Positions 1-6,770 of a DNA stretch of 6,770 nucleotides are shown here, in pieces (the stretch's first letter is position 1; each line of letters opens with the position of its first letter). Source of the DNA: a bacterium (GTDB lineage: Bacteria; UBP13; UBA5359); assembly GCA_028699365.1 (NCBI GenBank), contig JAQVUQ010000153.1:1-6770 (forward strand). The letters are read 5' to 3'. Made by a program: the position numbers and the translations under genes. The notes beneath the pieces were generated by a model that had not been told where the DNA came from, did no database searches, and saw nothing but the letters and a program-made list of their open reading frames with translations.

Positions 1-2255
1 GCAGACCAGGGGTTATTACAAGGCAATACCGCTTCTTGAAGCTTAGACGAGTCAAGAGTTTCCGTACAGAAAAACGGCACCCTCTCCTTCATGTAGTTCC
101 TGTAATAGGTCTTTGGAAGACAATCCGAGAGCATGCTTTGAGCCTCTTCAGATGATCGACACACACCAAAAAGCGCCGCATGGCCGCACGTTGTCTGAGA
201 GAGGCTTGGAGGAAACCATGGACGGGCTACGACCGATTTTGCTTTTGCATCATCTGCGATCAATCTATTATCCCAATCCATCTCCCAAATACTGAACGTC
301 GGCCTGTCACCCTGGCGTTTTTCTGCTGATATGGGTAGCGTACTCTTTGCAAAGATCAGATAGATTTCCCAATGTATATCTGAGTATTTCACTTCGATCA
401 CCAGTTCGTTCCATCCGGCATCGAGTCCGAGTTGCACCCAATCCGGATCACCCTGAGGCTGGCGTTCCCAGGCAGGAGACCGGTCAATAATCTTTATCAG
501 CTTACCGTTGAGCAGAACCCTGGTTGTCGCATGCACACAGATTCCCATCGACAAACGGCCGCCATCGACGGAATACAGATATGTCCTTACACCCGCTCCA
601 CTTGATTTTCGTGCCCCAAACTCATAGTAAAAGTTTATATTGAGGTAATTCAGGCTTCTGGCAGTCTTGATAACGTCCGAATCCTCAAAACCTGCCCGGC
701 TTCCCGGCTTTTGAAAAGCGTGCTGAAAGCTTTGTTTTACTTCATGCGCTTCCTGTAGAAACGTAAATTCGTCGTCTTTCCGTTCCAACATACCGGCCAT
801 CACAGACACAGCCTGCAAAGCACCATGATAAATGGCATTCAAAGCCGCACTCTTTCGACCATTGATAAGATCAAAAGAATTGTCCAGTAATACAAGTCCT
901 TCCACATCTTTAAGCAGGCAATCTTCATCTCTGAACTGCCGGAACCATTTCAAGGCCTTCAGCGCTTTGGGATACAGCTTCTTTATGAGCATCGTATCTC
1001 CGCTGACTTTAAGATACCATTCCAGAAATATCACATAAATAAGCGAGTAATCGGATATCGTGCTGCAGCTTGATGACGGATAAGCGGCGAACAGCCTTCC
1101 ATCCGGCTGCTGCGATTGCGCGTATTGCATCAGGAACTTCCGTGTCAGAGCCGTCACTCCGAACATGGTAAAAGCAGGGTGTGCACAGGTAAAAGCATCC
1201 ATCCACTGTGAACGTTCACGCTGAGGACAATCCATATAGATGTCCTCCATACAAAGCTTAAGAGTTCTGGATGAAACAAGCCATATATTGTTTAAACACG
1301 TATCCGAACATTCGAATTCGCCGATTTCGCTAACGGGATAGCGATAAGCGGTAACCGATACCTGGGCACCTCCATGTAAGCCGGCCAGATCCAGATATCT
1401 GAAGGCCCTGATATTGAATGACTTCCAGATATGCCTCCCGGCCGGTACTGAAACAAGGTCAGCATACATGTACGGTAATCCCTCATAAAATGCCTGCCCG
1501 CTGCCAATGCCTTCGTTGTATCGGACCTCGACTGTACTGGCTTCAGCCATATCAAAGCTGACAATCACTCTACCGGAAGCCATGTGCCCAAAGTCATATC
1601 TGATAAAACCTTCAGCCTCTTCATATCCGACCGGCTGCACCGACTCTTCCTTAAAAAACGGTATATCACGCTTCGTCAGGTGAAAGTAAGGCTCTCTGTC
1701 AGACGGCCCCAGTTCATCAGGGGCAACAAAGCCATTCTCGCCAAAAGAGGACCTGTACCAGCTACTCTCATTCGCACTTAAATCAAAATGTTCAGAAAAC
1801 CCTAGAGCTGCGCTCAACCGCGGCGCATCCGGTGAAAAAGCACGCGCTTTTCGTATAGTCCAGCCATAAGGCGTGGAAACAACCGTTGTTTCACCGAAAG
1901 AACTCTCTACCAGCACTTCACATAGAAAGCCGCCGGGGCCGGGAATATACCGGTCAGTGCACTCACCGATATAGTGAACCATTACAGCAAGCAGATTATC
2001 GCCCTCATGCAGACGGGGTGTAACATCCACTTCATCATAGTAGAGATACCGGGGAGCACTGCATACCGGGCCCTGGATAGCGAATTCATCATTTACATAT
2101 AGCATGTAAGCGCTGTCTGCCGTTATTCTAATCACGCATTTACGAAAGCCGGCAGGGGTTGAGAGCCGATTATGGAAATAGACATATGTATTCGGCTCCG
2201 GCGTTTCACCGGCAAGCCATATCCATTTGGCGTTCTGCCAGGGCTTATCTTTCAT
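1..2255 (-). CDS. GH78-like protein (alpha-L-rhamnosidase family), 3' end beyond window
   Basis: An open frame of 751 codons from ATG at 2255 to the left edge with no stop; I checked the frame triplet by triplet. The N-terminus (NAKWIWLAG) and residues about 30-160, including ADSAYMLYVNDEF, match the N-terminal beta domain of bacterial GH78 proteins. A second beta domain follows (about 220-315, with YDFGHMASGRVIVSF). The (alpha/alpha)6 catalytic domain starts near 315 and carries DCPQRERSQW (342-351), where E347 is the expected general acid. Next come ISDYSLIYVIFLEWYLKVSGD and SAALNAIYHGAL, all family hallmarks. A beta-sandwich of about 110 residues interrupts the domain near 533-640, after which catalytic-domain sequence resumes with HAALFGV (692-698) and PFFCTETL. 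The expected general base and C-terminal beta domain lie beyond the window. The family removes terminal alpha-L-rhamnose, but related members take other sugars. No signal peptide is seen. It is eleven bases downstream of GH38. Confidence 0.88.
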   Translation of the reverse strand, partial: MKDKPWQNAKWIWLAGETPEPNTYVYFHNRLSTPAGFRKCVIRITADSAYMLYVNDEFAIQGPVCSAPRYLYYDEVDVTPRLHEGDNLLAVMVHYIGECTDRYIPGPGGFLCEVLVESSFGETTVVSTPYGWTIRKARAFSPDAPRLSAALGFSEHFDLSANESSWYRSSFGENGFVAPDELGPSDREPYFHLTKRDIPFFKEESVQPVGYEEAEGFIRYDFGHMASGRVIVSFDMAEASTVEVRYNEGIGSGQAFYEGLPYMYADLVSVPAGRHIWKSFNIRAFRYLDLAGLHGGAQVSVTAYRYPVSEIGEFECSDTCLNNIWLVSSRTLKLCMEDIYMDCPQRERSQWMDAFTCAHPAFTMFGVTALTRKFLMQYAQSQQPDGRLFAAYPSSSCSTISDYSLIYVIFLEWYLKVSGDTMLIKKLYPKALKALKWFRQFRDEDCLLKDVEGLVLLDNSFDLINGRKSAALNAIYHGALQAVSVMAGMLERKDDEFTFLQEAHEVKQSFQHAFQKPGSRAGFEDSDVIKTARSLNYLNINFYYEFGARKSSGAGVRTYLYSVDGGRLSMGICVHATTRVLLNGKLIKIIDRSPAWERQPQGDPDWVQLGLDAGWNELVIEVKYSDIHWEIYLIFAKSTLPISAEKRQGDRPTFSIWEMDWDNRLIADDAKAKSVVARPWFPPSLSQTTCGHAALFGVCRSSEEAQSMLSDCLPKTYYRNYMKERVPFFCTETLDSSKLQEAVLPCNNPWS
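336..659 (-). other. Beta-sandwich (carbohydrate-binding-like) domain inserted in the GH78 catalytic domain
   Basis: Residues about 533-640 of the GH78-like protein read as a compact beta domain rather than helices. Short landmarks are NINFYYEFG, VRTYLYSVDGGRLSM, TTRVLLNGKLIKII, LDAGWNELVIEV and WEIYLIFAK. The pattern of a strand-rich stretch, an x-LNGK-x turn, then a L-x-AGWN-x-L turn and a closing W-x-x-Y-L strand resembles PA14-like or CBM-like sandwiches attached to many glycosidases. Canonical GH78 helices flank it on both sides (SAALNAIYHGALQAVSVMAG before, HAALFGVCRSSEEA after). Boundaries are approximate and the function (ligand binding or a structural lid over the active site) is inferred. 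Confidence 0.6.
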
Positions 2256-2263
2256 AGTTAGTA

Positions 2264-2269
2264 CCTCTA
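2264..2269 (-). promoter_or_regulatory. Ribosome binding site of the GH78-like gene, overlapping the GH38 stop
   Basis: The minus strand reads TAGAGGT followed by ACTAACT and ATG at 2255. The TAG at 2269-2267 is the GH38 stop codon and the same bases supply the start of the AGAGG Shine-Dalgarno. Ribosomes ending on GH38 would sit on this site, which suggests translational coupling. The site is weaker than the other two in the window. Confidence 0.7.
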
Positions 2270-5131
2270 CACCACCCTGACACTGGTTATTCCGTGAGCC
2301 GGAATATCGACGAGCAGCATTTCGTCCACAATCCGGGCCGTCGATTCGCCCACCGGCTCCTCCATCAGATCTACTTCCACTGCCGTTGACACTTGCGCTG
2401 CGATACCGGATATCCTTATTTGTGCTTCTGTATCCTTACCATCCGTCTCATACAAGCGCAGGATGATTGCGTCGGAATCTTCCGCCTTCTTCATGGCAGC
2501 CAGCATGATATTGGGATTCAGCACTTCTAAAAATCCCTTTGCAGTCGGCAGATCGCCTTCGTGCATATCCGTGTTCACAGTACTCATCGGCAGGTTGAAC
2601 GCCTCACCGGACCGGGTTGCCGCCGATACCGAGCAATTCCCGGCATGGGGAATTACGGCCAATCGGATATCATGCTGACCTGTTTCCGGCAGGGGATCGG
2701 GTTCATAGCTTGAACGTATCAGAGTAAGCCTGAGCGTATTGTCTTGGGCACTGTGACCGTACTTGCTGCTGTTCACCATAGTTATCCCGCAGGAGCCGGC
2801 ACCGTCTGTTCGCTTACCGGAGATATCGGCCCATCTTTGAGCAGGCACCTCTCTGCCGTCAGCCTTCCGTTGAATGCTTCCGAACGGTATTTCATACGTT
2901 ACCGACGGATCCACCACATTCGCCGGGAAGGCTATTTTAAGCATGGGTACACCTATTGATTTTGTACCTACTTCACGCCAGGCGGCAATTATTCTGAAGT
3001 CTACCATCGGACTGTCTGCATTCAGGCCGATCTCCGTTACTATCCTGGAATCGCCCATTCTCCGGCCGATACGGACTGCCGCCCGGTGGGGACCTCCGCA
3101 GGTATATTCCCTCTTTCCGAACATCCAATCTACTCCGTTGTCCAGCGGCAGTTCATATCCCAGAATTTTGCACATATTGAAGCCGCCGGTCGTAAGTCTG
3201 CTTTTCTCCTGAATCTGCCCTATCTCCCAGGCACTCATATTATGCGGCGTTTCCAGATACAGCTCAAGCACGCCCATCAGTTCATCCTCAGGAACGTAAT
3301 CGTAGCCGGTGGATTTATCTATAAGGTGTCTGACTGCGCCGGCCGCCGTATCAACCTCTACCCGAACAAAGTCATTCTCCATGATGCCGGGCGCTACCAG
3401 CTTTACCTCGCCCGGCATAACCGGATCGGTGCTTATTCCGACTTCATAGGTTGAGAGCGATGCGAGATATTCCTCATGGCATACCGGATACACGGATTCA
3501 GACAAGGAATCTATTGAATAGGTACGATAACCCATGGCAGGGATGTCTTTGGCAGGGAAAATGATGGTTGTATATTTATGATCCCAGTAATCGCCATCAT
3601 TAACTACCTGTCCCGCCGCCACATTGCCGGCATCATCACGCACCGCTACCCGGCCAGGCTGAAGATCCCTATCCCAGACTTTTATCTCCACTGTTTCCGA
3701 TCTTGGAAATGCCTGGAGATTAAAGACTACAAGAGGATCAGTGGAAACCGCTCTGCCTCTCTCCTTGTCCAAAGAGACTGTATTTACTTTAGATACCAGC
3801 CGCTGTAACGCTCTTGTCTTTGCCATGCCGGCCAGAGACTGAATCTCCTGAAACAGCCCTTGGGAGTAATCGTACGTGGCATGTATGCCGGAACCAGGCA
3901 GGATATCGTGGAACTGGTTGAACATCGTTGCCCGCCAGCCCTTACGCATATCCTCAACCGGATACGGAAATCCGGCTGCCGCTCCGGCGATTATCGATAA
4001 CGCTTCCGCCTCCGGGAGAAGGATCTCACTCAATCTGTTGGCAAACTTGATATTGCTCTCCGATGTATAGCAACCCTCGAATATGGTGTTCAACTCCCCG
4101 CAGTATACCGGCAGATCGGCGGGCAGGTTCTGCTCCACGGCTGTAAAGTAGCCGTCAGTCGTCGACAGGCGGATGGTGGGGTATACAGGCCAGGCCATCA
4201 TATCGCATGCCTGGCTGAGATCACGGCGCGTCGGCCCGCCGCCGTGATCACCTACCCCATACAGATGTAAGAAATCCTTCAGCCCGGTCTCTTTGACGTA
4301 ATCCAGCATATGCGGAGTTATCAGCCCGGCCTCCATCTTACTGTTGTACCATGCTTTATCGAGAAACAAGAGAACTCTGGCCCCATCCGGGCCTTCCCAC
4401 CATGTCAGCCATCGCTGTGGGCCGGTGCGGCAGTGGTAATATCGTGTAACCCCTCCTCTTGCCAGGATGGAGGGCACCGTATGCGCATGGCCAAAGGTAT
4501 CCGGCTCCCAAGTAACCTTTACTGCATCATAAGGAATCCCAAACTTCTCTTTGAAGTAGCGTCTAGTATAAAGCATATGCCGGCAGAGAGATTCACCGGA
4601 GGCCAGGTTCTTATCCCCTTCCACCCACATGCTTGCAGTCGTTTCCCATCTTCCTTCCGCCAGGCGCTGCTTTATCATCTCGAATACTTCCGGACAGTAT
4701 TCTTCCATGGCGGCGTATACGGATGCCTGACTCTGTGAAAACACGAACTCCGGGAATTCATCCATCAGACGGTTTACGGTAATGAAAGTATCATGGCAGA
4801 CGCCGATAGTCTCCGGCCATGTCCACAGCCAGTTCATATCTATGTGCGCATGCCCCACGCAATGCGCCGTGTACTCCTTAGCCGCTTCACCGATAGGTGC
4901 CATGATTGCCTCTGCACCTGAAACGGCTGATGCAATATCGGCAGTCGCTTTTTCTCTTAAAAGCTCTGCCGCTTTCAGGATTAATCCCTGCCATTCGGTC
5001 TTCTTGTCGGGAAACAACCCGGCAAAGCCTGATGCAAAATCTATTTCTGCGCGTATTCGCTCAAGTAGTCCGGCATCCCCTGGTGTACCAACGTCTTGTA
5101 AACTCTTATGCAATGATTCGGCAAATTTCAT
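2267..5131 (-). CDS. GH38 alpha-mannosidase
   Basis: A 954-residue retaining alpha-mannosidase that should release alpha-linked mannose from the non-reducing end of glycans, using a zinc ion. A helical N-terminus (about 1-85) precedes the catalytic GH38 domain, which opens with VGHAHIDMNWLW (92-103). By family knowledge H96 and D98 are zinc ligands. D211 in WEPDTFGHAH is the nucleophile and also binds zinc, and H408 in NQFHDILPGSGI is the fourth ligand. Other family signatures are WVEGDKNLASGESL (169-182), GVGDHGGGPTR (292-302) and CYTSESNIKFANR (354-366). Residues about 360-440 fit the middle helical domain. A beta-sandwich half follows, with the GH38 C-terminal signature near ENDFVRVEVD (585-594). 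All key residues are intact and the length is normal for the family. There is no signal peptide, so action is probably on imported oligosaccharides. Linkage preference cannot be told. It lies in line between two other glycosidase-like genes, and its stop codon overlaps the next gene's ribosome binding site. Confidence 0.95.
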   Translation of the reverse strand: MKFAESLHKSLQDVGTPGDAGLLERIRAEIDFASGFAGLFPDKKTEWQGLILKAAELLREKATADIASAVSGAEAIMAPIGEAAKEYTAHCVGHAHIDMNWLWTWPETIGVCHDTFITVNRLMDEFPEFVFSQSQASVYAAMEEYCPEVFEMIKQRLAEGRWETTASMWVEGDKNLASGESLCRHMLYTRRYFKEKFGIPYDAVKVTWEPDTFGHAHTVPSILARGGVTRYYHCRTGPQRWLTWWEGPDGARVLLFLDKAWYNSKMEAGLITPHMLDYVKETGLKDFLHLYGVGDHGGGPTRRDLSQACDMMAWPVYPTIRLSTTDGYFTAVEQNLPADLPVYCGELNTIFEGCYTSESNIKFANRLSEILLPEAEALSIIAGAAAGFPYPVEDMRKGWRATMFNQFHDILPGSGIHATYDYSQGLFQEIQSLAGMAKTRALQRLVSKVNTVSLDKERGRAVSTDPLVVFNLQAFPRSETVEIKVWDRDLQPGRVAVRDDAGNVAAGQVVNDGDYWDHKYTTIIFPAKDIPAMGYRTYSIDSLSESVYPVCHEEYLASLSTYEVGISTDPVMPGEVKLVAPGIMENDFVRVEVDTAAGAVRHLIDKSTGYDYVPEDELMGVLELYLETPHNMSAWEIGQIQEKSRLTTGGFNMCKILGYELPLDNGVDWMFGKREYTCGGPHRAAVRIGRRMGDSRIVTEIGLNADSPMVDFRIIAAWREVGTKSIGVPMLKIAFPANVVDPSVTYEIPFGSIQRKADGREVPAQRWADISGKRTDGAGSCGITMVNSSKYGHSAQDNTLRLTLIRSSYEPDPLPETGQHDIRLAVIPHAGNCSVSAATRSGEAFNLPMSTVNTDMHEGDLPTAKGFLEVLNPNIMLAAMKKAEDSDAIILRLYETDGKDTEAQIRISGIAAQVSTAVEVDLMEEPVGESTARIVDEMLLVDIPAHGITSVRVV
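4219..4249. repeat. Perfect 10-base inverted repeat inside the GH38 gene
   Basis: GATCACGGCG at 4219-4228 pairs exactly with CGCCGTGATC at 4240-4249 around an 11-base GC-rich loop. In the message it lies over the codons for DHGG through RRD in the conserved GDHGGGPTRRD motif, so much of it is constrained by protein sequence. It would form a stable hairpin in the mRNA. No T-run follows, so it is not an intrinsic terminator. A functional role is unproven. Confidence 0.6.
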
Positions 5132-5137
5132 TTCTTG

Positions 5138-5142
5138 CTCCT
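5138..5142 (-). promoter_or_regulatory. Ribosome binding site of the alpha-mannosidase gene
   Basis: AGGAG on the minus strand with a 6-base spacer CAAGAA before ATG at 5131. It lies in the 35-base gap after the propeller gene. No other in-frame start competes nearby, so this fixes the N-terminus of the GH38 protein. Confidence 0.85.
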
Positions 5143-5166
5143 GTCCGGTAATTTATCTACTTTGAG

Positions 5167-6642
5167 CTATACACCTACAGCGTACACAGTTCCGTCTGTA
5201 ATCTCAAATCTTACCGACAAAGCATCATAGCGATACTCCTGCACAGTCTTGTTTCTCCATTTAAGTATATGCTTCCTGTTGTCTCCGCTTATCGGAATGA
5301 AATCCTCACGACGGTATCCCTCAAGGGGGATGCCGAACGGATCACACAGTTCCGCCCGGATATGACCCCGGATATCGGCGTCAATCGTTATTTCAGGGCT
5401 GGTAAGGATAAATGGCTTGGTAAGCATAAATGCCGCATGCTTGTCCGTATGAAGCCCCATAAAGCGGCGTTTACCGAATCTGGCCAACCCGGTACCGAAT
5501 CTATGCTCCCCCTGGTAATTATGTAGGGCAGATCCCCCTCTATACATCAATATCCAGTCATCTCCTGCATCAATCAAGTCGCTGGAGGCATATATACTGC
5601 ACGAATCGAAGCTGCGTTCATTACCTCTTGATATAAAAGGAGACCGCATGAGCCTCTGCCATAAAACGCCGTCACGGCTGAAAGCAAGCTGAAGATCCAT
5701 CGTCTGGTCTACGATTTCATAATCACCCACAAAGCCGATATGCCATCCATCCTGCTTGTGCACGGACATATAGTAAAACTGCTGATCCATCGGGTCCAGT
5801 TCGTCCGGCACCAGAACCAGCCGTGGCTCCGAAAATGAAAGACCGTCACGGCTGGTTCTGACGGATATGGCCCTCAGCAGCGATTCTGCGTTATCCCGCC
5901 CCTCACGCCTTGGGCTGCCTTCCGGGTTAGAAAGCAGAAATACTGTGTACATGGTATACTCTTCTCGCTCCTCAGAGTAATAAACGTATGTGGCATCATT
6001 GGAACGCAGACTCTTCAGCCGCATCATCTGATCGGCAGGAAGTACAGGATGTTCCATTGAAGCAAAGTCCATGGGGACAAGGCCTGCTTCCCAGCCCCAG
6101 CGCCCGAACTCGCAGGGATGGTAGAGCGCCGGCGCATCAAAATCCCTAAGCGTAAAGCTGTATCCATCCGTACTGTCCGCCACAAGATAGCGTACGACAG
6201 CATAACTGCCTTTGCGACCATGGAACCATGCGTACATCCTGTATGTTCCACCGTTCAGGCGAACCACCTGCGGCTGGATAAACATACCCTTAAAGTCATC
6301 CGGGATGTTCTCCATTCTGACACGACCCGGCGTGATCTGAGGATTCTGATAAAAGTTAAGGGGGACTTGATGCCAGTTCAATCCGTCGGAACTCTCGCAT
6401 ACAACCACACCGCCGCTGGCTATAAGGCTGAATATATCTACGCTTCTCCTGAAAACGCTGAAATAAGCGCGATAGCCCCCGCCATCCAAGGGCATAACGG
6501 TTCCCGCAAAAAGGTCATAGTTATACGGGGAATCGGGATCGTCTCCACCCATTATCGCACCCAGCTTGGTCACAGGCCCGGGTACCCTTACCAGGTCGGA
6601 TTTATGTGCTATATGTTCATCGTCAAAGAAATACAGGTACAT
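5167..6642 (-). CDS. GH43/GH32-type five-bladed beta-propeller glycosidase-like protein
   Basis: A 491-residue protein starting at MYLYFFDDEH and ending at TAG. An in-frame ATG at 6699 would add 19 residues, but the strong AAGGAG before 6642 favours the shorter form. Four blade-type turns of form S-x-D-G-x-x-[FW] are visible: SSDGLNW (84-90), STDGYSF (157-163), SRDGLSF (264-270) and SRDGVLW (322-328). They space out as in GH43, GH32 and GH130-like propellers. Residues about 408-491 form a separate beta-rich module (PFILTSPEITIDADIRGHI at its start), like the C-terminal sandwich of GH32-like proteins. No signal peptide or membrane segment is seen, so it is probably cytoplasmic. An acidic N-terminal stretch with D34, D35 and D37, and E185 in RWGWEAG, are candidate active-site residues, but I cannot assign a catalytic triad. 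Substrate is unknown. It lies upstream of the mannosidase gene with a 35-base gap, implying one transcript. It could be a non-catalytic glycan binder. Confidence 0.8.
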   Translation of the reverse strand: MYLYFFDDEHIAHKSDLVRVPGPVTKLGAIMGGDDPDSPYNYDLFAGTVMPLDGGGYRAYFSVFRRSVDIFSLIASGGVVVCESSDGLNWHQVPLNFYQNPQITPGRVRMENIPDDFKGMFIQPQVVRLNGGTYRMYAWFHGRKGSYAVVRYLVADSTDGYSFTLRDFDAPALYHPCEFGRWGWEAGLVPMDFASMEHPVLPADQMMRLKSLRSNDATYVYYSEEREEYTMYTVFLLSNPEGSPRREGRDNAESLLRAISVRTSRDGLSFSEPRLVLVPDELDPMDQQFYYMSVHKQDGWHIGFVGDYEIVDQTMDLQLAFSRDGVLWQRLMRSPFISRGNERSFDSCSIYASSDLIDAGDDWILMYRGGSALHNYQGEHRFGTGLARFGKRRFMGLHTDKHAAFMLTKPFILTSPEITIDADIRGHIRAELCDPFGIPLEGYRREDFIPISGDNRKHILKWRNKTVQEYRYDALSVRFEITDGTVYAVGV

Positions 6643-6647
6643 TTTAT

Positions 6648-6653
6648 CTCCTT
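6648..6653 (-). promoter_or_regulatory. Ribosome binding site deciding the start of the propeller gene
   Basis: On the minus strand AAGGAG is followed by a 5-base spacer ATAAA and then ATG at 6642. This is a near-consensus Shine-Dalgarno sequence. It decides between two in-frame ATGs: the upstream one at 6699 has only a GGTGGTGA-like tract before it and would overlap the end of the preceding gene. Confidence 0.85.
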
Positions 6654-6680
6654 CCGCCGTACCATCCGTCAAAGGTTCTG

Positions 6681-6770
6681 TCAATCTGTTCCCTGCCATT
6701 GTATCACCACCGCCATAAAGCCTGAGCGATCCCTGAGCAGATCCCTGTAAACGGAGCAGACTTCGCTATA
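6681..6770 (-). CDS. C-terminal end of an upstream gene (partial, unknown product)
   Basis: An open frame enters from the right edge and gives 29 residues, reading YSEVCSVYRDLL and ending IQWQGTD, before a TGA at 6683-6681. Its composition is protein-like (amphipathic start, then a hydrophobic stretch FMAVVIQW). It ends 38 bases before the supported start of the next gene, which is the spacing seen through the rest of this operon. That context is the main reason for calling it a real gene end. Too little is visible to name a family. The alternative is that this is untranslated leader for the propeller gene. The gene would have to continue in this frame beyond the window. No signal or domain can be assigned. 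Confidence 0.5.
   Translation of the reverse strand, partial: YSEVCSVYRDLLRDRSGFMAVVIQWQGTD

Noticed and set aside
1292-1564. A 90-codon minus-strand frame, and another at 1009-1206
   Set aside because: Both are out of frame with the continuous 751-codon GH78-like frame, which carries recognisable family motifs across the same bases.
1836-1851. Small hairpin AAAAGC-ACGC-GCTTTT resembling a terminator
   Set aside because: It is inside the GH78-like coding frame with a 6-base stem low in GC and no following T-run in the direction of transcription. It is probably chance.
2874-3454. Overlapping plus-strand frames of 112 and 122 codons, and one of 142 codons at 4310-4738
   Set aside because: They are antisense to the GH38 gene and have no domain-like sequence. 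The GH38 frame explains the conservation in this region.
4242-4250. H296 in GDHGGG considered as a zinc ligand of GH38
   Set aside because: The zinc-binding pattern known for the family is better met by H96, D98, D211 and H408. H296 lies in a conserved motif, but I cannot justify giving it a metal role.
5132-5166. Possible promoter or terminator between the propeller and GH38 genes
   Set aside because: The 35-base gap holds only the GH38 ribosome binding site. No -35/-10 pair or stem with a T-run was seen.
6118-6750. A 210-codon open frame on the plus strand
   Set aside because: It lies wholly antisense to the propeller gene and the upstream gene end, shows no family motif, and has no convincing ribosome binding site. 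It is a shadow of minus-strand coding.
1-6770. tRNA or rRNA genes, CRISPR arrays, insertion sequences, frameshifted genes
   Set aside because: The window is almost fully covered by intact minus-strand coding frames. No direct-repeat arrays, transposase motifs or frame breaks were found.

Overview
The window looks like part of a bacterial carbohydrate-utilisation operon. Every supported gene is on the minus strand, so transcription runs from the right edge to the left. The base composition is close to balanced. Strong AGGAG-type ribosome binding sites sit 5 to 7 bases before the starts, genes are packed tightly, and no secretion signals are visible. This fits a Gram-positive, Bacillota-like glycan degrader, but the lineage is an inference from style and no taxonomic marker is present.

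Layout in order of transcription: (1) 6770-6681, the last 29 codons of an unrecognised gene; (2) 6642-5167, a 491-residue beta-propeller protein of the GH43/GH32 superfamily type with a C-terminal beta-sandwich; (3) 5131-2267, a 954-residue GH38 alpha-mannosidase with its zinc and nucleophile motifs intact; (4) 2255-1, a GH78-like (alpha-L-rhamnosidase family) protein whose 751 open codons run off the left edge. Gaps between genes are 38, 35 and 11 bases. There is no terminator or promoter between them, so they probably form one polycistronic message whose promoter and 3' end lie outside the window.

The three enzymes appear to be cytoplasmic. The simplest model is that an imported oligosaccharide carrying alpha-linked mannose and a deoxysugar or similar cap is taken apart inside the cell: GH38 removes mannose, the GH78-like enzyme removes rhamnose or a related residue, and the propeller protein handles a third linkage or binds the glycan. 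Substrate and order of action are not readable from the sequence. The most unusual points are a carbohydrate-binding-like beta-sandwich that appears inserted inside the helical catalytic domain of the GH78-like protein, departures from the usual motifs in that same catalytic domain, a propeller protein with no assignable catalytic triad, and a perfect 10-base inverted repeat over a conserved motif of the mannosidase gene. No RNA genes, mobile elements, CRISPR arrays or gene-free stretches over 40 bases were seen.
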